Source: Paramarasmius palmivorus (taxonomy: Eukaryota > Basidiomycota > Agaricomycetes > Agaricales > Marasmiaceae). Taken from it: a stretch of DNA of 64,000 nt. The stretch spans positions 496,001 to 560,000 of the forward strand of contig JAYKXP010000021.1 in assembly GCA_037176845.1 (NCBI GenBank). Direction: 5' to 3'. The notes beneath the pieces are model-generated. The model had not been told where the DNA came from. It did not search any database and saw nothing but the letters and a program-made list of their open reading frames with translations. The first letter of the stretch is position 1. Each line of letters begins with the position of its first letter. Shown here in pieces: positions 32,512 through 44,217 of the stretch. A program made the translations under genes and the position numbers.

Positions 32512-33529
32512 ATGTTTGACGCTGTATTGGTATGTATCAGACTAATTGATACAAACCCGGCACTGAAGTTGATACTTCGCGGAATAACATAGCGGTCGTT
32601 GTAGATTTTCGACTGGTTAGAGCAGGAACAGCAGGTTCTGGAATTGTAGCACTGGTCGCGTGTATCGCTAATACCTATCATTAGTATTTACGAGCAGTAG
32701 GAGTGGACTAAGTTGGGTGTGAACATGTCAAGGGCATTGATGCCTTCAAAGGTTTGAGTCGGCTCTATAAGAACGATGGACAGAACCGTAGGCGAGTGGC
32801 GCACCTTGTCGTATCACAACAGTCTACACCCCGGACTCCAGCACTTCGCATGCCCTAGCCATTGTCGAGAAATGAGATTGTGGACATCCACATCTGATTC
32901 TTCAGGGTACAATGCTCCGAGGTTCCGTCTCCAGACCTTGGCATTGTTGCTATCAACAAACTAGACTTCAAGGCATTGACAGATGTTCCAACGCACCTAA
33001 AGGCCCGGATCCCTTGATTCAGACTACCAACGTATCGCTATTCCCCTTGCAAAGCCTTGAGGACCGGAGGTCTATGCGGGCCAACAGACAATTGTGTCTG
33101 GTTTCCGAAGTTCTCAAGCGCCTTCTGCCGCAATCCTGTGTGTATCCATCGGCGGGAGCGAGATGATGATGATTGTAACCAAAGCTGAAGCTTGGCCAAC
33201 GTTTCGCCAGTAAAGCAAAGGATTGGAAACACGGGCCTCGATCGCAAACGCTTGGCGAAATGGGCACCTCCGACATTCAGTACATGTTGTGCCTATTACA
33301 TATTGCTAGGATGGGTCCAACCGTGATCTAGCTTTCCCGACTGGGCCGAAGTCGTGTTTCCATGCTGACGCGGGAACGTGCAATCGCACCACAAATGAAA
33401 CAGCACTCTGTTGTCCGGAGGTCGTTCAACCCTGTGGTGTTTATATTCTCCAGATACGTTTCCTGACCTTCAGCCCAAGTATCTTTCTAGAGCCAGGATT
33501 GGTATCGTCGTCACTAGGTACCGGAATGT
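32512..33529. other. intergenic, nothing recognised
   Basis: Short ORFs on both strands near 33019-33276 without domain or splice partner. Confidence 0.4.
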
Positions 33530-33850
33530 GTATCAGTCTGGACTTGCGTCAAGGACATAGGGTCTCTTACTAATAGGTACCACTGAAACTGAGCCAACTA
33601 CATCTACCGCAAACCCCAATATTAGCCTCCAACATGTACAGAGGCCTGTCGTGAAAACAGAGAGCGCCGACACCAAGGGCCTTGCGCGTCTACCCTTACC
33701 GCTCTGCCGGGTTCGGGCCGCTGAGAACATGAAATTAGATCATCTGAAGTTTTTTCGCGGCGAGACATACCAATGAAGAGGCAGTCGATGAGCCGAACAT
33801 CATACGTCGCATCGATGCTGTACCTCCTGCTGGAGCTTCGGCCACATAGC
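33530..33850 (+). pseudogene. decayed zinc-finger family copy
   Basis: Pre-finger region readable as QRPVVKTESADT at about 33640. The relic of the exon 4 start, GAAATTAGATCATCTGAAG, lies at 33730. The tail GATGCTGTACCTCCTGCTGG follows at 33818. Both fingers are deleted or broken. Confidence 0.5.
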
Positions 33851-33879
33851 CGATACTTCTCCCAGGAAAGCTACCTCTC

Positions 33880-35740
33880 CAACACCGGCTATCAGGCTAG
33901 ACGAAGTGGTGTATGGACAGTGCAGTGATGAAGTGTGAGCGACAGTCCTTGCAGCTTGCTGAAGAAGCTATTGATCAGCACACTCTGAAAGTTCCGGGAA
34001 CAAGGTTAACGGGCTTAGACGTACCGAACACCAACTCGAAAACTCGAACGCCGACTCGGTACAATGGGCAATCGGTGACGCCGACTTGACGAGATGGGGC
34101 CCTGCTTGTAGTGCCGTCTCCGTTTTGAGCTTGCACAACATCTTCGAGAACCTGTTCTGCAAAATGACCTGCATGAGCTTAAGGATGAAGACGCGGTGAA
34201 CAGGAACCGAACCATATTTGAAGATTTTCTTCATCACCGACGTAAGCTGACCAGTGAGATGTTTCATAGAAGCAGCTGCGGTCTAACTGGACGTTACTAA
34301 TACCTGCAAACCATCCTATCATCAGTCATTCCGAAGAATGAAAAGAAAAGGTACTCACCCTGTGGTACTGCGATAACACATTTCGCGATCGAAGGAAGAA
34401 CCGTGATGATGACTAACTCACAGTCCGGCAAGTCTTGGGCCCACGACAAGAGTTGGTCCAACTTGGCTCCATCCGGAATGAGGACCGGAATGCCCAGTAG
34501 CATACTCGTGAAGAAAGGTACGAGATAGAAGTCAAGGTTGTAGGCCACTAGTGTGGACAGGCTGAGGTTCTCCGCAAATGTATGTAGGATATCTTCAGAA
34601 ATCTTGAGTTCCGGGTTTTGGATCATGCATAACTCGTCGTCGAAAGTGCTTCAACCCGGCGATTGCGTCAGTTCCTGGGTGGACAGAAGAAAGCTAAGCA
34701 GACGAACCAGATGCCTAGTTGTTCTCCAGGTGGTTTTCGTGGAGAAAAAGCACTCCAAGGAATGCGGAGGTAGACGATAAGAGCCTCGGTGTTATCTGGT
34801 ATATATATCCCAACGCTGCTCCGGCGGGGCGACAGGTTTCATGAAAGACAGTGATCATTGCGAGGGTGGATTGGTCGAGACGGTTTTTAGAGCAGTGTGA
34901 TATCTGCATTCAGGTAGCGTATCGGGTAGAAGATGCTACTAAGGCTGTCCTAATTCTGTTGTTAGGGCGGTGAGGTTGAGGGGATATTTCCTTCTCTGTC
35001 CTTCCTTCGTCGCCTCTTCAACCTCACTAGGATTACTGCGTCTTCTCTTCCTCAACACCAGCTGCTCGTCAACCTCAGTCACCTCCCCTTTGAGCAGCAC
35101 TTGAGAAGTGAGAAGTTGATCTGTCTCGTCCTCGATCTCGGTATTGGTACCTAAATGACGAGCAAGGATCAGATCATGACATGTCCCATCGAGGAAATAA
35201 GCCGTACAAATGTGGCTTGTCCTAGAGCGACAGTGACGAAGTCCGATATGAAATGCCATAGTACGAGGTGCAAGCGGAGCATGGTGGTCTGTGAGACATC
35301 TGATTTGTAGTTGCGTGACGTGCTGCTCCTCAAAAAGCTGAGTATTGTGTTCTGCAACAACAGTGAGAAGTCGGCTCCAGTCAATGGATAGGCTGTCGTA
35401 TCACACACCAAGTGGTTCTGGTGTCGCAGTCGGCCTGTTTGCGTTCGATGCATTATCTTATCCCTTGAGCCATGGCGAGCATGAATATGGATTGTATGCC
35501 TGAACGAAGAGCGTAAGCACACATGACACTAGAGAATGAAATTTTCGCTCACACCGGCGCCCGAGTTTTTTGGCCTCCCGCTGAGCTCTCAGATGAACCA
35601 CAAATAGTTGTTCCTTCGGGTGTAAATCTTGAGGAGTGCCTTCGGGGAAGATATGCGCTTTGGCTACAGCTGGTTCTGTTCGAGGTTGGCGCGCTGGACA
35701 GATGGGAATGAGAATTTGTAGGAGCGCCATAAAGAATCCA
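33880..35740 (-). pseudogene. unrecognised minus-strand gene, copy B (least decayed)
   Basis: Open minus-strand pieces, upstream to downstream, are 35730-35458 (MALLQILIPICPARQP), 35259-34939 (TNTEIEDETDQLLTSQVLL and a KRRR stretch), 34909-34715, and 34626-34297 (NLDFYLVPFFTSMLLGIPVL). Each has a homologue in copy A or copy C, so the strand is right. A GTGAGCG-TTCAG intron fits after 35530. The pieces could not be joined into one frame, and aligned copies differ by indels, so I call it decayed. I do not recognise the protein. It is convergent to a zinc-finger relic at 33530-33850. Confidence 0.4.
35155..35290 (+). pseudogene. isolated finger 2 relic of the zinc-finger family
   Basis: Reads DHDMSHRGNKPYKCG in one frame, then shifts; the DNA for TVTKSD and the basic tail follows at 35228-35280. 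One base is missing or added inside the finger. The same relic occurs at 39110-39235. Confidence 0.55.
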
Positions 35741-36832
35741 GGTGGGAGTTATTGCCTAATCTCTCAGGCCTTCAGGATTACACGCCTTCAGGATTACACA
35801 TCTTGACCTTGTCGTTGTCGCTGTCAACAAACTAAACTTATCATTTTCGGCTGGATAAAGAGAACAGATGTACCAACGCACCCAATGGCCGAGAATCCCA
35901 GACAGGCCTCCTGTTGACATATGGACACCCCAAGTATGCCGACTCTATTCTCCGGGAAGGAATGCGTTCACTGTCAGTGCCGCCTTCTTTGACCGCAGCA
36001 ATTACCGCATGAAAATAACTGGCAGGGTGATGGGTCGAAGATAATGTTGGTCAGCAAACTGACGAGAGAACGGCCTGATGACATCACCGATCTCCGGGGC
36101 AGCTGAGACTGCGCAGCCTTTTGAAAACTTCCGAACTGCGTCGCGGCTGGCGACTGGTGACTCACGAACACAACGAGGATTTGAACTGTTCCCTTTTTCC
36201 AGACAGCAAACTTGTCCTATCGTTCAAGTTGCGCAGTCTCGTTTTGACTATAGCCGTTACAAAGCCGTTATTCAAGGGACTGACTGACTGCCATCTTCAA
36301 CCCTGTAGCGAGGACGATTTGATACGACAGGATACGAGTCGGAGTGCAGACTTGAACAACGGTACATAGGAACAACTAAGTAGGGGACAGAGTTCGTCTA
36401 TGGCGAATTCCTATTCGTATACATGAAGGTAGCGTCGGGTTGCACAAGATAGGATTCAAAAACTTCGACCAAAGAGAGGACAATGGTTCTAGAGTTACGG
36501 GCATCCCGCGCCGCAGCAAAGGGGTTCTGTTGAGTCCCCGATTTTCATTGAAGGATGGGTTATACAATATATCATAGGCATCTCAATAGGTAATATATGC
36601 TACTGCGGTTTATCACATCGGGATACTGAACTTTCAGAGTTGATGGTTATGCATTGTGAGTCACTTAGGGTCGTATGAACAGCGAGGGTAATTCTTCTAG
36701 GTTTGTGGGTTTCTTGAGGCAAAGATAAATAGATCAGCTTGGCTACCATGAAGCTCGAGGTCACACAGAGCCTTCATCAGTCGACCAAAGTTCCTTTCAG
36801 ACACCTAAGCTCGCTTTCGGATACTTGGCGAT
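35741..36832. other. intergenic upstream of zinc-finger copy 6
   Basis: ORFs of 60-80 codons without domains. No repeat supported except a short duplication GCCTTCAGGATTACAC at 35768-35798. Confidence 0.4.
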
Positions 36833-37635
36833 ATGAACACTCAGTACGCGTTATATCTATTGCCAAGCTATCACGGTGCTCACCGATTGGCTTCATCCAG
36901 CCTTCCTGAACGCGACGCTGAAGACATGTTTCCATTCTGGAACGAGATGTGGAGTATGCAATCATGTCCTGCACAAAATAATGCTCTATCCAAAGGTCAT
37001 CTTCGTGTTGCTTATACGCTGCCGAAATTGTTTGACATTCAACCTAGATGCCTTTATAGCTACCGGTCTTCTTTCACAGGATTGGTATTGCTTCGACAAT
37101 CCCGGCTACAATCTAAACGCGCATCAGCCGATGTACACATTACAGTCGAACAGCGTCTTACCCACTGAGGCTGGGCACGAGCCCATCCCAACGACCAGCA
37201 ATTACCACGCCCAGGATACCACTCCTCCCGCGAACGCCAGCGACTTACAACAAAGCCCGATGTCTCCTGGCGTCGAGCTCCAATGTGCACAGAAGAAAGT
37301 GGTAGCTTCCAGGAATGTCCTAGCCGCGAGCCAGAGGCGCCGACGCCCAGGATGTCGGCTTTACGCATGCACGGATTTTCCCCCTTGCGCGTCGACTTTT
37401 ACCACCCGTCATAACTTGATCAGTAAGGCTTTTGTCCAGGCTCTGGCTGGCGGCTAACAACATGAAATTAGATCATATCAAGTCTCATCGCGGAGAGAAA
37501 CGATACCAATGTTCGTTTTGTCCGATGAAGACGGTCACAAAGTCAGATATTAGACGCCATACCAGATCGTGCAAGGCAAGCCCATCTAGGACGGTTCACG
37601 TTGATGTTGTACCTCCTGCTCAAGCTTCACAGTGA
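36833..37635 (+). CDS. two-finger C2H2/C2HC zinc-finger protein, copy 6
   Basis: Four exons: 36833-36843, 36901-36995, 37060-37422 and 37472-37635, 210 aa, junction phases 2, 1, 1 as in copy 5. The second acceptor could also be at 37047 (12 bases earlier, same frame); the one chosen aligns with the paralogues. Exon 2 carries the conserved NEMWSMQS motif. Finger 1 is CTDFPPC...H-X3-H, split by the last intron. The linker is SHRGEKRY, finger 2 is CSFC-X12-H-X3-C, and the tail is SRTVHVDVVPPAQASQ. Its 3' half is the best match for most of the decayed copies in the window, so it may be closest to the duplicated ancestor. Confidence 0.78.
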
Positions 37636-37699
37636 GGATCTGGTATGATGAACAATGTCGTGTAGTTACCCTTGTGAGCTCGTGTAAAATGCTAGACAG

Positions 37700-39800
37700 T
37701 GTTTCGTTTCGTGGGTTCGTCTACAAGGTTATGTCGACGAGAAGTAGGTCGAATTCGTGAGTTGTCACTTGGTGAACGTACCTGTAGAGAGGATGAGCAC
37801 GCATGATCACGGAAGGATAAAACTTACTCTACATACAGCAGGGTTCGGGTCCGAAGATACCCGATTAAGTAGCCCCTACTGACGGTGCCTTGGCTGGACT
37901 ATACAACTGGCCCGGGGAATGAGTAGATAGCCGACGAATGAACATACTTCATGTTGAAATCCGCGTCTGGGAGGCTGGCCGTGACATAGCCTGTGCCTCT
38001 CAGAAATGCTACCTCTGTAGCACCGACTATCGGACTGGACGAGGTGAACGCAGACAGTGAATTAGTGAGGATTAAGTGTTGATCTTCACGGCTTGCGGCC
38101 AGTTTTGAGTGCTATTGGTCAATTCAATCAATCAGTTCCCGGAAGGACAAGGTCAAGAGGGTTAGACGTACCGAATGCCTGCTCGAAAACTCGATCATCA
38201 GTTTAGTATAATGAACAACGGTGACTCGAAGTATGGTTCCGCCTGTAGAGCCATCCTTGCGTAGTGGCTTATGTAGCACCTTCGAGGATGTGACCCCTGA
38301 GATGCTTCATAGAAGCGGCTGCGGTCTAACTAGACGCGTTGTTTGAATTTACCCAGTACTTCAATACCTGCGAACCATTCTGTCATTAGTCATTCCGATG
38401 AATGAAAATAAAGGGTGCTCACCCTGTGGCTGCGATATTACATTCCATGGTCAAAGGAAGACTGAACCATGAAGGTGACTAGCTCGCAGCCCGGGTAGTC
38501 TTGGGTCCACGACAAGAGCTGCTCCGCCCAGGATGCCAAGTATCTTACTCGTGATAGAAGGTAAGAGATGGAAGTCGAGGTTGTAGGCCAATGGTGTAGT
38601 CATGTTCTCCGCAAAGCCACCTAGGATAGCCTAGGTTTTGGATCCTGCATCGAAAGTGCCTCAGCCTGGTGATTACGTCAGTTCCTGGATGAACGGAAGA
38701 AAGCTAAACAGACGAACCAGAAGCCCATTTATTCTCCAGATAGATTTCGTAGGGAAAAGCACTCCAAGGAATGTAAAGGTAGACGATAAGAGCCTCGGTG
38801 TTATCTGGTATAGATATTCCAATGATGCCCTAGCGCGGCGACCAGCTTCGTGACAAGACGGCGAGTGTGGACTAGTTGAGACTATTTTGAGAGCAGTGTG
38901 ATATCTGCATCCAGAGAGCGTGTCGCGTAGAAGGTAGTGAGGTCGAGATGTTTCCTGCGCCTTCCTTTGTCACTTCTTTGGCCCGAGGAGGATTACTGCA
39001 TCTTCCTTAACCCAACTCTACTCATCAGCCTTAGCCATCTCCCCTTCTTTGAAAGGTGAAAAGTGAATCTGTCTCATCCTCAATCTCGGTATTGGTACCT
39101 GAACGACAAGCAAAAATCAGATCATGGTCTCATCAAGGAAATAAGTCGTACAAATGCGGTTTTTGTCCTAGAGCGACAGTGACCAAGTCCGATAAACGCC
39201 ATAGCATGAGATGCAAGCGGCGCATGACGGTCTGAGACATCTGATTTGTAGTTGCGTGTAACGAGCTGCTCCTCAAACAACTGAGTATTGTGAGGTGATC
39301 CGTAGCAACTGTGAGAAGTCGGCTCCGGTCAATGGAAAGGCTGTCGTATCGTTCACCACCAGGTCCTGGTTTCGCAATCGGCCTCTGCGTTCAATGCATG
39401 ATCTTGTCCCTCGAGCCATGGCGAGCATGACTGTGGAATGTGCCTGAACGAATGGTGTAAGCATACACGACGCTGGAGAATGATATTTTCGCTCACGCCG
39501 ACGCCCGAGTTTTTGACCTCCCACTGAGCTTCTAGATCCATGACTAGTTTTTCCTTCGGGTATAAATCTTGGAGCATGCCTTCGGGCCAGATATGCGCTT
39601 TGGCTACGGCTGCTTCTGTTCGAGGATGGTGTGCTGGACGGATGGGAGTGAGTTTGAAGGAGCGCCAATACTATAGCAGAACCCGGGTGGGAGTCATTGC
39701 CTAATTCTTGGGTCTTCATTACATATCTCGACTTTGTCGCTGTTGCTGTCAACAAGCTAAACTTATCAGCTGGGCAAGGATAATGGATGTACCAACGCAC
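37700..39800 (-). pseudogene. decayed unrecognised minus-strand gene, copy C
   Basis: DNA parallels copy B over most of its length, e.g. 38640-38930 with 34620-34930 and 39300-39660 with 35340-35720. The largest open piece is 39800-39273 on the minus strand, with LGRRRERKYHSPASC and DTTAFPLTGADFSQLLR matching copy B. Several indels break the frame. It lies convergent to the intact zinc-finger copy 6. Confidence 0.4.
39110..39235 (+). pseudogene. isolated finger 2 relic of the zinc-finger family
   Basis: After a small deletion the frame reads SHQGNKSYKCGFCPRATVTK, followed by SDKRHSMRCKRR and a stop. Two residues are missing between the finger's Asp and His. Counterpart of the relic at 35155-35290. 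Confidence 0.55.
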
Positions 39801-41555
39801 CCAATGACCGAGACTGGCTTTCTATTCATCATATATGGACGCCCTAAGCATGAACATTCTGAAGCTGCAAGGCCCATAGTCTTGAAACACTAGTGCGTTT
39901 GACTCTCTGGGGTTCAGTGCATTCGACAACGTCTTCGACCGTAGCAATAACCCCGCGCGCATTGACTGGCAGGAACGAACTGGTCGAAAATGATGTTGGT
40001 CAGCAATGTTACATAAACCGATCGCGACAAGAGGGGCCTGATGACATCACCGATCCAGACTCTTTTTGATCAGAGCGCTACCGTTTGCCGGCCCAACGAG
40101 ATGTTGCTTGACGCAATCTGACGCACTCCAACGCCATCTGAGAAATCCGACACTTGATGTCCTATAAGAACTTAATTCCACGATAAAATTTTTTTGGGCT
40201 GGTGGTCCGTGCGCAACTCAGGGTCAAACTGACTTCGAGAAGACTTTCTCCCACGTCCCATTCTTTCCTTCCTACCACCATCTCCTCTACCCAACCGGTA
40301 TCCTGCTGTATTTGCTCTATTCGTGCTCAAGGACATACGATACGCATTTTAGATTGAGGAAAGACTGGATCTGGGTACGTTTTGCATCTCATTTCTCCTT
40401 TTATTCTCCATTCTAACCGCAACGCGATTCGTCAGCTACCTTTGGATACCGATACTTTGGGGAACTTACGGTGAGTCTAAGGGATCTTGCCATATAGCAT
40501 TATCACCCTAACGAGATCATGTTAGTGATGCCATTGCATGAGAAGATTCGTTGCTGGGACGAGATGTAGAGGGAGCAGGGAGACCGGTGTCTAGGGACGA
40601 TAGGGCATAGGGCTCGGGCATGGTTGGAATCTGGTGGTGGGGTATATACGCAGCTGATTCGTAACGCGTAGTGTTGATGTATTGTAATTAGAGTATGTCC
40701 TTGAATATATATTTTATTTTTGCGCTAATAAAACCCAAGAAGGACCGAGGCTAGGACCAAGAAATACCCATACCCAGTACTGCGTCAGAAATTATCAGGT
40801 AGCACCCAATAACGTCTGATAACATCCGTGAAAACCCCCACTTAAGGACGCTATTCGACACCATCCGACGTTATTCGACAAATGGGAAGGGCATCAAATG
40901 GCGTTGGATAGCATCTGATGAAACTCCACTGGGAGGCCTCACCATTGCTTTACCACCATCACCCACCTCCGAAGACTAGAAGTTCGAGTCTTTGGAGAGT
41001 CTTCGGAGAGGGCAGTATTATACAGTATCATATGAAGAAGCGCTTTCCTCTGGTACGTTCTCGGTTCGTGGTAAAAAGACCGATCTCCGATCTCCGACAG
41101 CTGGAAGACCTCTGGCTATGTTACCCTGCGTGACGCAGGTCAAGCTGGTCGTAAACCGGACTGCAATGGCTTGAGGGATCTCTAACAGGGCATAAAGACT
41201 CGGGGAAAGGACCCGTTTGGAGAGCTGAGGACGGGAGATGATGGTGGTTCAAACGAATCAACCCGCGGTTGATTCTGTTCATGGTTCTTCTGTCGGGCCA
41301 GGTCTGGCCAGATGAATTACACATTGTCACGGCATACCGTGTAAGTTGGAAGTGCGGATCTGGTACAGGCAGAATGCAAAACCAAACGGTGGGTGTTCTG
41401 TCTTACATGCTTAAAGGAGGCAAGCTGATTACCGGTAGATCACATTACTTTTAAGTTTTCCAAGAGTCGACTAGGAGCTAATGTTACATGACACAAAAAT
41501 GAAGCCGGTGAATGTAAGTATGCGATCTTTTTGTCCTCCTTCATCCCAAGTCTGA
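39801..41555. other. no gene supported
   Basis: The stretch 40790-40925 contains several near copies of a short motif like GACGTTATTCGACA / CCATCCGACG in both orientations. ORFs at 40918-41450 lack domains. The stretch 41340-41460 faintly resembles 52620-52730, the equivalent 3' flank of zinc-finger copy 8. Confidence 0.4.
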
Positions 41556-42412
41556 TTAGTAGGAGGTAGATGTTTCTGCGAGAGGTGTGGCCGAAACATC
41601 GTTTGGATTACCAACTGATTTAGAGGGGTTTAACTTGCAGGACTCGATGTGACGCTTGATGTCCGATTTGGTGACTGTTCTCTTGGAACAGAAAGGACAT
41701 TCGTATCGCTTCCTTCCCAGATGAGAATTGATATGATCTGATTCTATCATTAGCTAGCTCCGTAGAGACAGGGAGTACAGAAGAAAACCAACTTCTCAGG
41801 TTGTGATGGGCAGTAAAAGTAGCTGCACAAGGAGAGAAATCTGTACAGAAATACAGTTTTCTCCCTGGGCGTCTACGCTTCTCACTGGCAGCCCGGACGC
41901 GCTGTGATGCTACGATGGGCTTCTTTATGGATGGTAGCTGAACACCGAGAGTTTCCGAGCTCCGTTGCAGGTCACTGGGGACAGTATAGCCCGCGATGTC
42001 GTGGTTAGGAGTATGAATGCAGGTTGTCGGAAGGGGCATCTGATCAGCGGCGTTACAGGAAAACATGCCTTCTTGGGAGTATGTTGGAGCAGGCCATGGT
42101 GCATAGTACGTAGACTGATCAGCATTTAGGTGGTTGTACACAAGATTGCCATTGTTGCAAGAATAATGAAGAGGAGCGTTGCTCGACATGTCGCCTATAG
42201 GGTAAATGTCAGAAACCTCGCCGAAATTAAACATTAGGTTTCATTGACCTTCTGATAAAGCATAGCGGGACTGTATGTCCCAAGCCGAATGCGGAAGTAG
42301 AGACAGCTCCCCAAGGCCATCTTCTGGAACGCTAAGTATAACAGTCGATGAGGACATCGAGGGTTGGAAAATGCATGGTTATGGCGTACTGATCTGGACC
42401 ATTGGCATACAT
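41556..42412 (-). CDS. two-finger C2H2/C2HC zinc-finger protein, copy 7
   Basis: Four exons on the minus strand: 42412-42390, 42331-42249, 42194-41793 and 41737-41556, 229 aa, junction phases 2, 1, 1. Exon 1 encodes MYANGPD. Exon 2 has the family HSAWDIQS motif. Without splicing, a TGA lies right after exon 2, which supports the intron 42248-42195. Finger 1 is CTDFSPC-X12-H-X3-H. Finger 2 is CPFC-X12-H-X3-C after SHLGRKRY, and the tail is LNPSKSVGNPND onward. All zinc ligands are present. Motif IKKPIVASQRVRAASEKRRR precedes the fingers. Role unknown; likely nuclear. Confidence 0.8.
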
Positions 42413-43268
42413 ATTGCTGGTTGATTGAGACAAGCTTAGGATGAGAGGACGCGAGGTATGGATGGCTGGTAGAGCAAATTATGTGGAGTGTCAGGTTTTG
42501 AGGTTCGTAAATAGTCTTCGAGGAGCGCCTTTTATCGTTCCTCAGTAAAAGTAGAATTGCCATACAGAGAACTTGTATCTGCTGTATCATATCGCACGAA
42601 GGAGGACAGATTGAACAGGGAACACCTGTTTCTCCGTTGCTTTCGACGCGACGCTTTGAAAGGCAAGTCATCCGAACCGATTAATTGAACTTGAACCAGT
42701 TCGTAGCATAAAGTTTAAAGTTCACAGGCAAAACCACACGCAAGAAGCCTACCGGAAGCGCTCAGCGCCCGACGTTGAGCTAGGTTCATCATACCGAAAC
42801 GAGCTCGTGTCACATCATAGATGGACTGCGTGAAAGGGTTGAAGCACCGTGGCTAATTGATGGTTGGTCCTTGGACAGCGGGCATTGCGATTTCAGTTGC
42901 GATTTCAACATGGAGATGGCTAAGCAATTCTATTAGGGCTAACAAAGAGTGTACTGTAGTATGTTGAATGTTCTGATCAACTTGAAAGCGTCAGACCACC
43001 GTGACCGTGACTGAACACCAGTTAGTACATATGCAAACCATAAAGCCTATCGTAAATACTTGGGCTTATCGCTTGCGCCAGTGATTGACTCATTCCGTTC
43101 CGTCTAAGTATCTCCGAGACATTGAATATCACGACGAAGGATTGAAGGCGAGATATTGAGACTCTGAGAGAGTGCACGCTGGTTCGGTAGTTCCTCAGGC
43201 TAGCTTCTGGCTTTGATGTTACTGCAAAGTGTTCTTTGATACGTCAATCTTTACTGCCGATTTGCTAC
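42413..43268. other. intergenic upstream of zinc-finger copy 7
   Basis: A minus-strand ORF at 42234-42671 overlaps the first exons of copy 7 in another frame and is not supported. Nothing else seen. Confidence 0.4.
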
Positions 43269-44217
43269 CATATGACACCTGATTCTACCTAATGATGGCT
43301 TGTACACAAGCCGAATAGGGATCGCAATTTGGCTTCTGTACAAGCCATTTTCTCCCTTGCAACGTTAGGTGTCTAAATCGTCCTAAAGGGGCGTGCAAGA
43401 GTTCCGTTATACAATATGTAATTACCATAATGTCTACCACTGGGAGCAATTTCACATAAGTCTAGGTTCTTTATGCTAGAATTATACAAACCTTATGAAA
43501 GGTCTAAGCATAAGTCATGCATAAGGTCCGAAAACTCGAATAAGTACAGCATAAGTCTTTGAAAAAATCCCGAGACTTATGCTTTCTTGCCCCCAGTGTA
43601 CCTCCCCAGATGCATTTTAAAATATTGATTTTAATGTGCCCATGACGCACACTGAATTTATGATGAACACTGAATTTAGATCACTAGCCGCTATCTTCCA
43701 CTACTAGGGAATGTTGATAATCACAATATCTATTTACAGGGGACTCGGTCATGTTAACGATCCTAATGTAAGAATTATGTGCCTAAAGAACCAAAATTGA
43801 GTGACCTATAGCATACAAAGCTGGTGACATACCACAAACACTTCCCTACACCTCTATATGCTCACCTAATACTCGACTGGACAACCCTCGCTATACAGAA
43901 ACCTGGCTTGCAGGTCATATAATTTAAGTTGGTTTTTTTTAATGATGGGAGACACGGGAAGCGCGGAGAACATCACAGGAGAACATAACGTTACCAAAAA
44001 GGAAGCTTCGCCGACACACGCCGATTCCGCCAAAACATTTTGATGGGAAATGTCATCAACGCCGCCTCATGCCCGGGATCGGAACTCTTGCACGCCCCTT
44101 TAGGACGATTTAGACACCTAACGTTGCAAGGGAGAAAATGGCTTGTACAGAAGCCAAATTGCGATCCCTATTCGGCTTGTGTACAAGCCATCATTAGGTA
44201 GAATCAGGTGCCATATG
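43269..44217. mobile_element. foldback element with 138-bp inverted arms
   Basis: Arms 43269-43406 and 44080-44217 are inverted copies with about one mismatch (CATATGACACC against CATATGGCACC). Each arm holds a smaller palindrome with ATGGCTTGTAC and GTACAAGCCAT. The 673-bp loop is A/T rich, with repeated ATAAGT/CATAAG words, and no transposase ORF. It could be a non-autonomous DNA transposon; the target duplication was not resolved. Confidence 0.7.
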
